A stretch of 59,549 nt of DNA from the NCBI GenBank assembly GCA_903869675.1, contig CAIQAB010000024.1, positions 1 to 59,549 of the forward strand, given 5' to 3'. This document shows, piece after piece, positions 7,569 through 15,639 of this stretch (position 1 is the stretch's first letter; each line of letters begins with the position of its first letter). The notes under the pieces are model-generated. The model was not told where the DNA came from. It saw only the letters and a program-made list of their open reading frames with translations, and searched no databases. The position numbers and the translations under genes are program-made. The DNA is from an uncultured Verrucomicrobiota bacterium. Its GTDB lineage: Bacteria; Verrucomicrobiota; Verrucomicrobiia; Opitutales; Opitutaceae.

Positions 7569-10151
7569 ATGAGTTCCGAAAACCTCACCCAAATGTCCCG
7601 CGCGGCGCTCACCGAAGCCCAGGCCGTCGCTCGCCGCCATGGCCACGTCGAAGTCGACTCGTGGCATCTGCTGCTCGCCTTGCTCGCCCAAGAAAACGGC
7701 ATCGTGCCCGCATTGGTCGATAAGGCCGGTCTCACCGTGGCCGCCCTCCAACTCGCCGCCGAGCGCGAACTCGAACGCCTGCCCCGCGCCTCTGGTAGCA
7801 CCGATAACTCCAAGGTATTCGTCACCCAAGCGGTAAATGACGCTCTATCCCGCGCCGAAACCGAAGCGAAAAACCTCAAGGACGAGTTCGTATCCACCGA
7901 GCATCTGCTACTCGGACTGGTCGAGGTCGCCCGGCCGGACGCCTTCGCCAAGTTCGTCAAATCCTTCGGCCTGGACCGCACCAAGATCCTTGCCGCCCTA
8001 AAAGCCACCCGCGGCAACCAGCGCGTGACCTCCGACCAGCCCGAGGCCACCTACGACGCCCTGTCCAAATACGGCATCGATCTCTGCGCCCAGGCCAAGA
8101 AGGGGAAAATGGACCCAGTCATCGGTCGCGATGACGAGATCCGCCGCGCCATCCGCATTCTGTCCCGCAAGACCAAGAATAACCCCGTCCTTATCGGCGA
8201 ACCTGGCGTGGGCAAAACTGCCATCGTCGAGGGCCTCGCCCAGCGCATAATACGCGGCGACGTGCCCGAGGGCCTGAAGGACAAGATCATCTACTCGCTC
8301 GACATGGGCTCGCTCATCGCAGGCGCGAAATACCGCGGCGAATTCGAGGAACGACTCAAGGCCGTGCTCGCCGAGGTGAAGGCCGCCGAGGGCCGCATCC
8401 TGCTCTTCATCGACGAGCTGCACACCATCGTGGGCGCCGGCAAATCCGAGGGTGCGATGGACGCCGGTAATCTCCTCAAACCCATGCTAGCGCGCGGCGA
8501 GTTGCACTGCATCGGCGCGACCACGCTGGACGAGTATCGCAAACATATCGAGAAGGACGCCGCCCTTGAGCGCCGTTTCCAGCCAGTGCTGGTCGAACCG
8601 CCCTCCACCGAGGATGCCATCTCCATCCTGCGCGGCTTGAAAGAGCGCTTCGAGCTCCACCACGGCGTGCGCATCCAGGACAACGCCCTCGTGTCCGCAG
8701 TCGTGCTGTCCGAACGCTACATCGCCGATCGCTTCCTGCCCGACAAGGCCATCGATCTCATCGACGAGGCCTGCGCCATGATCCGCACCGAAATGGACAG
8801 CGCTCCCCAAGCCCTCGACGCCCTCCAGCGCCGCGTGCTCCAGCTGGAGATAGAGGAAGCCGCCCTGAAACTCGAAAAGGACAAGGCCTCGAAATTCCGC
8901 CTCGAAACCTTGAGCCGCGAACTCGCCGACGCCCGCGAGCAAGCCGCCGGCCTGCGCGCCAAGTGGGAGGCTGAAAAAGCCTCCGTGGAACGTGTGCGCA
9001 AAGTTCGCGGCGACCTGGACACCGCCCGCATCCAGCTCGAAAAAGCCGAGCGAGACTACGACCTCAACAAACTCGCCGAGCTCCGCCACGGGCGCATCCC
9101 GCAACTCGAAGCCGAGCTAAAAAAACTCGAGGCCGAGTCGGCCAAGACCGAACTCTTCAAAGAGGAGGTCTCGGCTGATGAAGTTGCGAGCATCGTGGCC
9201 AAGTGGAGCGGCATCCCCGTGTCCCGCCTGGTCGAGAGCGAACGCGAAAAGCTCCTGCGCCTCGGCGAGGTATTGCACCAGCGCGTCATCGGCCAGGACG
9301 AGGGCGTGCAACTCGTCAGCGAAGCCATCCTGCGCGCCCGCGCCGGCATCAAGGACCCGCGCCGCCCGGTTGGCAGTTTCTTGTTCCTCGGGCCCACTGG
9401 TGTGGGTAAGACCGAGCTGGCCAAGACCCTCGCCGAGACGCTCTTCGACAGCGAAGCCGCCCTGGTGCGCCTGGATATGTCGGAATACATGGAAAAACAC
9501 TCCGTCTCCCGCCTCGTCGGCGCGCCCCCCGGCTACGTCGGCTACGATGAAGGTGGCCAGTTAACCGAGGCGGTGCGGCGCAAGCCCTACGCGGTCGTGC
9601 TCTTCGACGAGATCGAAAAAGCCCACCAAGATGTATTTAATATTCTGCTACAAGTGCTCGACGACGGGCGGATCACGGACTCCCAGGGCAGGACGGTCGA
9701 TTTCAAGAACACCGTCATCATCCTCACCTCGAACATCGGCTCCCGCTACTTACTCGAGGGCGTTACCGGCGACAACATTCCGGAGAGCGTGCGCGAAAGC
9801 GTGATGACGGAGCTGCGCCGCGCCTTCCGCCCCGAATTCCTTAACCGTATCGACGAGACCGTGCTCTTCAAGCCGCTCACGCTGGAGGAAATCACCCGCA
9901 TCGTCTCCCTGCTCGTGGCCGACTTAAACAAACGCCTCGCCGAACGGCGCGTGACGGTGGTCTTCGACCAAAAGGCGAGCGAATGGGCGGCCGAAAAGGG
10001 CTACGATCCGGTCTTCGGCGCGCGTCCCCTCAAACGTTTCCTGCAACGCCACGTTGAAACCCGTCTCGCGCGCGCCCTGGTGGCCGGCGAGATCGCGGAT
10101 GGCGCGACCGTCCGCTTCACGGTCACGGACGGCGCCCTCGCCATGGGCTGA
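7569..10151 (+). CDS. clpB: ATP-dependent chaperone ClpB
   Basis: A cytoplasmic AAA+ disaggregase of 860 residues, the usual ClpB length, that works with DnaK to dissolve aggregates after heat stress. The N-terminal Clp-N repeats cover about residues 5-145. The first AAA domain has Walker A GEPGVGKT (210-217) and Walker [10 protein letters not shown] long coiled-coil middle domain, about 405-525 and rich in Lys/Glu, distinguishes it from ClpA/ClpC. The second AAA domain has Walker A GPTGVGKT (608-615) and Walker [11 protein letters not shown]. The C-terminal D2 small domain contains the GARPLKR motif. The gene stands alone on the plus strand and is followed by its own terminator. Confidence 0.97.
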   Translation: MSSENLTQMSRAALTEAQAVARRHGHVEVDSWHLLLALLAQENGIVPALVDKAGLTVAALQLAAERELERLPRASGSTDNSKVFVTQAVNDALSRAETEAKNLKDEFVSTEHLLLGLVEVARPDAFAKFVKSFGLDRTKILAALKATRGNQRVTSDQPEATYDALSKYGIDLCAQAKKGKMDPVIGRDDEIRRAIRILSRKTKNNPVLIGEPGVGKTAIVEGLAQRIIRGDVPEGLKDKIIYSLDMGSLIAGAKYRGEFEERLKAVLAEVKAAEGRILLFIDELHTIVGAGKSEGAMDAGNLLKPMLARGELHCIGATTLDEYRKHIEKDAALERRFQPVLVEPPSTEDAISILRGLKERFELHHGVRIQDNALVSAVVLSERYIADRFLPDKAIDLIDEACAMIRTEMDSAPQALDALQRRVLQLEIEEAALKLEKDKASKFRLETLSRELADAREQAAGLRAKWEAEKASVERVRKVRGDLDTARIQLEKAERDYDLNKLAELRHGRIPQLEAELKKLEAESAKTELFKEEVSADEVASIVAKWSGIPVSRLVESEREKLLRLGEVLHQRVIGQDEGVQLVSEAILRARAGIKDPRRPVGSFLFLGPTGVGKTELAKTLAETLFDSEAALVRLDMSEYMEKHSVSRLVGAPPGYVGYDEGGQLTEAVRRKPYAVVLFDEIEKAHQDVFNILLQVLDDGRITDSQGRTVDFKNTVIILTSNIGSRYLLEGVTGDNIPESVRESVMTELRRAFRPEFLNRIDETVLFKPLTLEEITRIVSLLVADLNKRLAERRVTVVFDQKASEWAAEKGYDPVFGARPLKRFLQRHVETRLARALVAGEIADGATVRFTVTDGALAMG

Positions 10152-10164
10152 GTGCCGAAAACAA

Positions 10165-10192
10165 AAGGCCGTCCCCGATCGGGGACGGCCTT
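10165..10192. terminator. Hairpin terminator after clpB
   Basis: A perfect 12-bp stem (10165-10176 with 10181-10192) closes a GATC loop. A-rich sequence follows, and the minus-strand operon ends just beyond it, so it probably serves both convergent units. Confidence 0.85.
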
Positions 10193-10217
10193 GGGACAAA
10201 AAACGTAGCGCGGTCGT

Positions 10218-10733
10218 TTACGGGGTGGCGGCGACAGGGGCGAGCGTGGTGCCGTTCTTACGGGCGATCATCTCGACCAGACGCTGGATTTCCAGTTCGC
10301 AAGCGCGCTTGGCGATGCGGGCCTTTTCAACCTCTAGATCGAAATCGAGGCCGGCTTGGATCGCTTGGTCCTTTTGCTCGCGCAGGCGCTTCAGCTTGGC
10401 CTCGAGGGCCTTCACCTCGGCGGCGTTCTTCTCGGTTTGGGCGGTGTAGGTGGCGGTGTCCTCTGCGATGGTCTTGGACTGGGCGTCCCACTTCGCGCGC
10501 TTTTCGTCTTCTTTTTTCTTTTCCTCAGCCAAGCGCTCGGCGGTGCGACGGTCCGCGTCGTCGCGGGCCTGTTTCTCGGCCTCGGCTTTTTGGGCCGCGG
10601 CGGCGGCGGTGATCTTGGCAACCTCGGCCTGGGCCTGAAGGGCCTTGGCGGCGGCTTCCTTTTGGTGGGCCAGGTAGAACCCGCTGAAGGTCAGAGTGAG
10701 CACCAAGGGGATGATCAGATAGAGCTTGTTCAT
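10218..10733 (-). CDS. Membrane-anchored coiled-coil protein, copy 1
   Basis: A protein of 171 residues. An N-terminal hydrophobic segment (MNKLYLIIPLVLTLTFSGFY) is followed by a long Ala/Lys/Glu helix, about residues 25-150, with strong coiled-coil character and a Pro-rich tail. The N-terminus closely resembles that of the next gene upstream (MNKVYFIAPLLLLVVFSGFY), so the two are tandem paralogues. It is the last gene of the exbB-exbD-exbD-tonB-TPR operon, 10 nt after its neighbour. A role as a periplasm-spanning or TonB-associated helper, in the style of TolA, is inference only. Confidence 0.7.
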   Translation of the reverse strand: MNKLYLIIPLVLTLTFSGFYLAHQKEAAAKALQAQAEVAKITAAAAAQKAEAEKQARDDADRRTAERLAEEKKKEDEKRAKWDAQSKTIAEDTATYTAQTEKNAAEVKALEAKLKRLREQKDQAIQAGLDFDLEVEKARIAKRACELEIQRLVEMIARKNGTTLAPVAATP

Positions 10734-10743
10734 GGTCGGGTGC

Positions 10744-11256
10744 TTATTTGGCGGCGGGCGCCGGCGCGGGCGGGGGGGTGTTCAACGTGACGAGCAGGGC
10801 TTGCAGGGCCTTCACGTTGGCTTGGGCCTTGGTCACGAAGGCCTCTTGAAAGGCTTTCTCAGCGGCGGCTTCCTGGCGGGAGGCGCCGAGCTTGGCGAGG
10901 GCGGCTTGTTCCACCTCGACATCTTTTTTGAGTTTCTCGAGTTGGCGGGAGAGCTTTTCCTGTTCGCGGTAGGCCTTGTCGCGAACGTCGATGGCGGCCT
11001 GACGGGCCTCCTTGTCGAGTTTGTCCCGGGCCTCTTTGGCAGCCTTGTCTTTTTTGCGTTGTTCGGCGGCGGCGATCGCGTCGGCCATGGCGGCTTTGCG
11101 GGCGGCTTGCTCGGCGTCGAGCTTGGCTTGGCGATCGGCCTCGACTTTGGCGATACGAGCGGCTTCGCGGGCCTTCAGACCGTTGTGGTGCACGGTGTAA
11201 AAACCAGAGAACACCACCAGCAGAAGCAGGGGCGCGATAAAGTAGACTTTGTTCAT
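10744..11256 (-). CDS. Membrane-anchored coiled-coil protein, copy 2
   Basis: A protein of 170 residues: membrane anchor at residues 4-21, then an Ala/Lys/Glu/Arg-rich helix to about residue 155 and a tail PPPAPAPAAK. It is the paralogue of the gene at 10218-10733, with the same length, same anchor and same tail type but a diverged helix. It sits 18 nt after the TPR gene of the operon. Low-complexity helices evolve fast, so family searches may give misleading hits to TolA or colicin-like proteins. No function is assigned. Confidence 0.7.
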   Translation of the reverse strand: MNKVYFIAPLLLLVVFSGFYTVHHNGLKAREAARIAKVEADRQAKLDAEQAARKAAMADAIAAAEQRKKDKAAKEARDKLDKEARQAAIDVRDKAYREQEKLSRQLEKLKKDVEVEQAALAKLGASRQEAAAEKAFQEAFVTKAQANVKALQALLVTLNTPPPAPAPAAK

Positions 11257-11274
11257 GGTTCGGGTCCTGAAAGG

Positions 11275-12597
11275 TTAAGCGCGGGCGCGGATGGCCTCGG
11301 CGATGGCGTTGGCCAGGGGATCAAGAGTCGAAGCCGGCACCTCACCACTGGCGCGGGCTTTTTCCACCCACGCCTTGGCTTCGTCGTAGCGCTGCAGTTC
11401 GTAAGCGAGGTAGGCGAGATAGACCTGAGCTTGCCCGGGCTTGTCCAAACCCTTGGTCAGAGCGCCTTGGGCTCGGGCGTAGGCCTCGGGTAGCTTGCCC
11501 GTGTTGTAGAGGAATTGGGCAAGGGAAAACTCGAGGGCGGCGTCAAGTGGGAAACGACTGCTGGCACGCTGCATCGCGTCGAGGGCTTTTTCATCTTGGC
11601 TGGTCTGCTGGTAGGCCGAGGTCAAAAGCTCCCAATTGCGCTTTTGATTTTCGATGGAGCCGTCGGCTAGGCCTTTTTCAAGCAGCGCCGCCGCGCGGCT
11701 GTATTGCTGGATGTTAAAGAGAATGGCAACGCGGGTGTAGTTATCCCTGGGCGAGCTCAGGAAACCGAGGGCCTGGGCACGATCGAGGACGAGGAGGGCG
11801 CGGAGGTTTTGGCGGCGGCTTTCTTCAGGGTCCTTGGTATCGGCGGCGGCGGCGAGGTAGAGGGATTGCAGCTGAGACCACGTGGTGGCGCTCTTTGGGT
11901 CACGCAGGGCAAGGGCTTCGAGCTGTTCCGCAGCGAGGGCGTTTTCGCCCAACTGGAGGTGGCAGGCGACGAGGAGAATAACGAGTTGGTTAGTCGGATT
12001 CACCGACAGGAGCAGGCCTTCACGGGCGTGCCCGATGGCCTCGCGGAGGCGGGCCTCGTCGAGTTTGGCGGGATCGAGGGAACCGAGTTGGTAGGTCAGA
12101 GACGCTGCGAAGAGGCGGGAGTCGGCGGTGGGCTTGGGCGTCTTGGTCAGCCAGCGAGTCATCAGGTCCAGAGCGGTCAGGTAGCCGGCCTTTTGAGCGG
12201 CGGGATCCTTTAACTCGGCGGCTTTTTGGTAGTGGAGCTGGGCGAGTAAATTGATCTGCTCGAGCTCGGCAGCGGCATCGTAGAAGTTGGCGTTGTTTTG
12301 GCCGAGGCGCAGGGAGGTTTCCAGGGGGGCGATGGCATCGGTGAGCTTGCCCTGGGTCAGGAGAATCTGGGCCTTGATCTGGGAAAGGACGTAGGTGTCG
12401 AAAGACGCCGGCTCAGCCTTGGCCAGGAGAGTATCGATCAGGAGGAGTGCCTTGGGATAATCCTTTCCGTCGATGAACGTCTTGAGCTGCGCGAGGGAGC
12501 CGGAAGTCTTTTCCGAGATCTCCTTTTTGGGCAGATCGGCCTGGGCGCGAAGCGCGGGGGTCAAGGCGAGAGCGAAGACGAGGAGAAGGCGGCGCAT
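11275..12597 (-). CDS. Exported TPR protein of a TonB/ExbBD operon
   Basis: A protein of about 440 residues. I chose the ATG at 12597 (MRRLLLVFALALTPALRAQA), which gives a good signal peptide and lies 2 nt after the tonB stop; a GTG at 12603 would overlap tonB. The mature protein consists of helix pairs with TPR-like units: KDYPKALLLIDTLLAKA, GKLTDAIAPLETSLRLGQ, GENALAAEQLEALALRDP, TGKLPEAYARAQGALTKG and ELQRYDEAKAWVEKA. Such periplasmic TPR proteins are common in ExbBD operons of the PVC group and probably scaffold the motor or its client. The exact role is unknown. Confidence 0.8.
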   Translation of the reverse strand: MRRLLLVFALALTPALRAQADLPKKEISEKTSGSLAQLKTFIDGKDYPKALLLIDTLLAKAEPASFDTYVLSQIKAQILLTQGKLTDAIAPLETSLRLGQNNANFYDAAAELEQINLLAQLHYQKAAELKDPAAQKAGYLTALDLMTRWLTKTPKPTADSRLFAASLTYQLGSLDPAKLDEARLREAIGHAREGLLLSVNPTNQLVILLVACHLQLGENALAAEQLEALALRDPKSATTWSQLQSLYLAAAADTKDPEESRRQNLRALLVLDRAQALGFLSSPRDNYTRVAILFNIQQYSRAAALLEKGLADGSIENQKRNWELLTSAYQQTSQDEKALDAMQRASSRFPLDAALEFSLAQFLYNTGKLPEAYARAQGALTKGLDKPGQAQVYLAYLAYELQRYDEAKAWVEKARASGEVPASTLDPLANAIAEAIRARA

Positions 12598-12599
12598 GG

Positions 12600-13268
12600 T
12601 CACTCGGCGTTGAGGCTGAAGGAAAGGGGCTGGGCGACGCGGGTGTTCACCGCCACGCCGCCTTTTTTACCGGGCTTGAACTTCCATTTGAGCACGGCCT
12701 GAATCGCGGCTTCCTCGAAGCCGGGGTTGGAGGACCGCACGACGTAGGGGTCGCGAACCTCGCCGTTGGAGTCGACGATGAAACCGACGACGACTTCGCC
12801 CTTCAGGCCGGAGCGGCGCATTTCAAAGGGGTAAACCGGCTTAATGCGGACGCGGGCCTCGGGTTTATTATCCAGTTGGGCGAGGTCGAAAATGTTTCCT
12901 AAACCCTTGCCGGAGGCAACGGCGGGGCGGGTGTTGGCGGGGATGACGATGCTGCCGGAGGGGCGGTTAAGGCCGGGGGGCGGGGGAGCCTGGATCTGCT
13001 GCACAAAGGGCGAGTCGATGACGGCAGAAGGTATGTCGTTCTGCATCGGGGGGGCGAGGTCGGCGACCTCGGCGGGTTTGTCGGGGGAGACATCCTCGAC
13101 GACCTCGGGCTCCTCAGGATCGGGGGGGGGAGGCAGGTCCAAGGCGATGGTGGGGATTTCGGCCACCGCCGCCACGGGGTCTTTCTTTTTGAAGAGAAAA
13201 CCACTTATGGCGGCTCCACCATGGAGAAGGATGGAAACGATCAGGGCGATGATCAGATCACGGCGCAT
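12600..13268 (-). CDS. tonB: TonB-family energy transducer
   Basis: A protein of 222 residues with TonB architecture. It has a short cytoplasmic N-terminus, a membrane helix (residues 5-26), a Pro/Glu-rich periplasmic spacer (LPPPPDPEEPEVVED, residues 45-59), and a C-terminal domain from about residue 138 with the typical RIKPVYPFEMRRSGLKGEV and AVLKWKFKPG motifs. TonB transmits the proton-motive force harvested by ExbB/ExbD to outer-membrane receptors. The gene lies 4 nt downstream of exbD and 2 nt upstream of a TPR gene. No TonB-dependent receptor is found in the window, so the client is unknown. Confidence 0.9.
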   Translation of the reverse strand: MRRDLIIALIVSILLHGGAAISGFLFKKKDPVAAVAEIPTIALDLPPPPDPEEPEVVEDVSPDKPAEVADLAPPMQNDIPSAVIDSPFVQQIQAPPPPGLNRPSGSIVIPANTRPAVASGKGLGNIFDLAQLDNKPEARVRIKPVYPFEMRRSGLKGEVVVGFIVDSNGEVRDPYVVRSSNPGFEEAAIQAVLKWKFKPGKKGGVAVNTRVAQPLSFSLNAE

Positions 13269-13272
13269 GGGT

Positions 13273-13710
13273 TCAGCGGCCGGAGGCCCGGTAAGCGGTC
13301 TCGATGGTAACAGTGGCGATGCCGGAGAGGCGGACCTCGTCGAGCACCTTGATTACGTTGCCGTAGCGGGCGCGGTCATCGCCGGACACCAAAACACGGG
13401 GCAGCGGGGTATTGGCCTTATAATTGGCTAGGCGCGGGGCGATTTCCGAAAGAGAGATGGGCTCCTTGTTCCAGAAGGCGGCATCGCCATCGGATACTTG
13501 GATCACCACGGAAGTGTCGTCCTGATCCTTAGGGGCCGCGGCCGCGGCTTGGGGCAGGTTGACCGGCACCGATTGGATCTTGTTGAGAGAGAGGGTAAAA
13601 AGCACGAAGGTCGCCAGCAGGAAGAAGATAACATCGATCAGGGGAATGATTTCGATGCGGGCCTTCTTAGCCGGAGCCAGCTGGATGGGACTGCCGAAGA
13701 TGGAGGACAT
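13273..13710 (-). CDS. exbD: ExbD/TolR biopolymer transport protein (second copy of operon 1)
   Basis: A protein of 145 residues. The single membrane helix contains the essential proton-pathway aspartate in IEIIPLIDVIFFLLATFVLF. The periplasmic domain follows, with RVLVSGDDRARYGNVIKVLDEVRLSGI typical of ExbD/TolR. It starts 3 nt after the preceding exbD, and the two are diverged paralogues: the membrane segments are nearly identical and the periplasmic parts differ. Paired ExbD genes suggest hetero-oligomeric ExbD in the motor, which is an inference. Confidence 0.9.
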   Translation of the reverse strand: MSSIFGSPIQLAPAKKARIEIIPLIDVIFFLLATFVLFTLSLNKIQSVPVNLPQAAAAAPKDQDDTSVVIQVSDGDAAFWNKEPISLSEIAPRLANYKANTPLPRVLVSGDDRARYGNVIKVLDEVRLSGIATVTIETAYRASGR

Positions 13711-13713
13711 GGG

Positions 13714-14145
13714 TCAGCTGGCAGGGCGGATGCGGGTTTCGATCAGGACCTTGGTGATGCCGGCTTTGCGGACCTCATCGACCACGTAGCGGACCTGCGC
13801 GAAGAGCGCGTTTTCATCGCCGTTGATCAGGACTTTCGGGTCCTGCTGGGTTTGTTTGTAGGCTTGGAGACGAACAAGAAACTGGTCGAGGGTGATGGGT
13901 TCCTTGTCCCAGCCAAGGGTGCCGTCCTCGCGAATAGACAGAGTCACGGACGAGCCGGGGTCACGCGGCTCGCTCGTCTGCGTGGACGGGAGGGCTACGG
14001 AGAAACCACCGCTCTTGTTGAGCGAGAGAGTGAAGAGCACGAACGTCGCCAAAAGGAAAAAGATCACATCGATCAGAGGAATGATCTCGATGCGCGCCTT
14101 TTTCGGTCCGCCGCCGCCGCGATTGCCGCCGCCTCCGCCTGCCAT
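13714..14145 (-). CDS. exbD: ExbD/TolR biopolymer transport protein (first copy of operon 1)
   Basis: A protein of 143 residues. A Gly-rich cytoplasmic start (MAGGGGGNRGGGG) precedes the membrane helix with the conserved aspartate in IEIIPLIDVIFFLLATFVLF. The periplasmic part has the family pattern KVLINGDENALFAQVRYVVDEVRKAGI. It lies 22 nt after exbB and 3 nt before the second exbD. It works with ExbB as the proton channel that energises TonB. Confidence 0.9.
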   Translation of the reverse strand: MAGGGGGNRGGGGPKKARIEIIPLIDVIFFLLATFVLFTLSLNKSGGFSVALPSTQTSEPRDPGSSVTLSIREDGTLGWDKEPITLDQFLVRLQAYKQTQQDPKVLINGDENALFAQVRYVVDEVRKAGITKVLIETRIRPAS

Positions 14146-14167
14146 GATGGGTGGGTGGGGGGTGATT

Positions 14168-14866
14168 TTAGACCGGGGCCGAGGCGTGGGCCTTGGACGA
14201 CATCGGGAAGGGGGTGCGGGTGGCGGCCTCTTTCTTGATGTTCAGTTCCAAAGCGTTGGCTGCGTCGGTGATATTATGGCGAGCCTCTTCAACCTTGGCA
14301 TTGAGCACGTTATAAGGGAGCAGGCCGATGATCGCGATGAAGAGACCCGTCGCCGTGGCAATGAGCGCCTCGCCCACGCCACCGGTGATCTTGCCGGCGT
14401 TGGCCGCGATATCGCCATCACCCAGGGCGCCGAAGGTATTCATCATGCCGAGCACCGTGCCGAGGAGACCGAGCAAGGGGGAGATGGTGATGCAGGTGTC
14501 GAGGACGGCGATACCGCGCTGAAAGCGGTTCAGCTCCTGATTAGCCGCACGGGTGAAGGCATTGGTAAGGGAGTGGTCCCGATGAGTCAGGGCATAAACC
14601 AAGACCTTGGCCACGTAGTCCTTGGAAGAAGAGCCCAAGCTGACCGCGCCGCTGGCATCGCCCTTCTCTACCTTCTCCAGCATCTGATCCACCAAGGCAG
14701 ACTGCCGGTGGGAGGACTCCGTGAACATGAAGAGCACGCGCTCCACCACCGCAGTCACCGCGACGAAGGACACCAAGAGGATCGGCCACATGATCCAGCC
14801 ACCGTGGACAAACAGCTCCATCGGGGACTGACCCATCACAAACGCCAAGGGAAGATTCAGTTGCAT
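14168..14866 (-). CDS. exbB: MotA/TolQ/ExbB proton channel protein
   Basis: An inner-membrane protein of 232 residues with three predicted membrane helices: residues 22-44, then about 120-150 with ITISPLLGLLGTVLGMMNTFG, and about 163-190 with EALIATATGLFIAIIGLLPYN. These carry the classic ExbB/TolQ signatures. It forms the pentameric stator that, with ExbD, couples proton flow to TonB movement. It is the first gene of the operon running to 10218. The 191 bp upstream (14867-15057) are noncoding and moderately AT-rich and should hold the promoter, but no single -35/-10 pair stands out. Confidence 0.92.
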   Translation of the reverse strand: MQLNLPLAFVMGQSPMELFVHGGWIMWPILLVSFVAVTAVVERVLFMFTESSHRQSALVDQMLEKVEKGDASGAVSLGSSSKDYVAKVLVYALTHRDHSLTNAFTRAANQELNRFQRGIAVLDTCITISPLLGLLGTVLGMMNTFGALGDGDIAANAGKITGGVGEALIATATGLFIAIIGLLPYNVLNAKVEEARHNITDAANALELNIKKEAATRTPFPMSSKAHASAPV

Positions 14867-15057
14867 AAGTTTAAGTTTGGGAGATAAAATTAATCAGGGA
14901 AGAGATGGGGAAAGGCGAAGGCTAAAGACAGGATTTTTCCAATTTATGCAGGAAGCGAACCAACCATAGCGGCATAATAACTTGGATCAAACTGGTGTCG
15001 CGTAGTGGCTGCCATCTCGATCATACTCGTGGCCGGATGTGAGACCTAGGAAAGCCG

Positions 15058-15639
15058 CTACTTAGCGGAAGCCGCCTGCACGGCGCGTTCAACCAATAAC
15101 GCATTGAATGCATCCTGACCGAACATAGCTTGGAACCGCGCGTCGCTCAATTCCACAGCGCGTTCCCACTCGGTTTTGGGTCGACGACCACGCTTGGGCC
15201 CGGAAGTAGTGGGCGACATGGGGGCGGTTTCCGTAGCAGCCAAAAAGTCCTCGGCCAAATAACGCATCATGACAACTTGTTCAGGCTGAAGGGTATTTAC
15301 GTTATCTGCCGCAATCACGACGAGAGGCAAATCAGCAGATGGCGCGGCAGGGCGGGGTGCGGGAGAGGGATTGGGAATCGCCGAAATAAGATTAGATTGA
15401 GGAAGGGCTTGCTCGGTCGCCCCCAGGGGCAAGGCTGGCGGTAAAAGCGGGACCGACCCACTCGAAGAACCCGGCAATGCGGAAGAATCCGCTAGGCGTC
15501 CTAGCTGGTTCCGGTCGGCAGGACCTACTGAAGCGGAAACCGAGAGAGGCTCAATCGAAGGGGTCAAACGGGAGGTTTTTAGTGCCAACCAGCAAGCCAA
15601 GGGCAAGAGGACAAAACCCAAAATCCACAGTCGCTTCAT
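15058..15639 (-). CDS. Unrecognised membrane-anchored protein
   Basis: A protein of 193 residues that I do not recognise. Residues 1-22 form a signal-anchor (MKRLWILGFVLLPLACWLAL). Residues 25-125 are a Pro/Ser/Ala-rich linker. The C-terminal 70 residues contain a basic stretch (GPKRGRRPKTEWERAVELSD) and a predicted helix (ARFQAMFGQDAFNALLVERAV). The start codon overlaps the stop of the upstream TPR gene by 4 nt, so they are translationally coupled. It is the last gene of the leftward run that follows the giant exoprotein gene, hence a possible accessory of that surface system. Confidence 0.65.
   Translation of the reverse strand: MKRLWILGFVLLPLACWLALKTSRLTPSIEPLSVSASVGPADRNQLGRLADSSALPGSSSGSVPLLPPALPLGATEQALPQSNLISAIPNPSPAPRPAAPSADLPLVVIAADNVNTLQPEQVVMMRYLAEDFLAATETAPMSPTTSGPKRGRRPKTEWERAVELSDARFQAMFGQDAFNALLVERAVQAASAK

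Noticed and set aside
13714-14145. Tandem exbD genes as an assembly duplication
   Set aside because: The periplasmic halves differ throughout at the protein level, so they are genuine paralogues.
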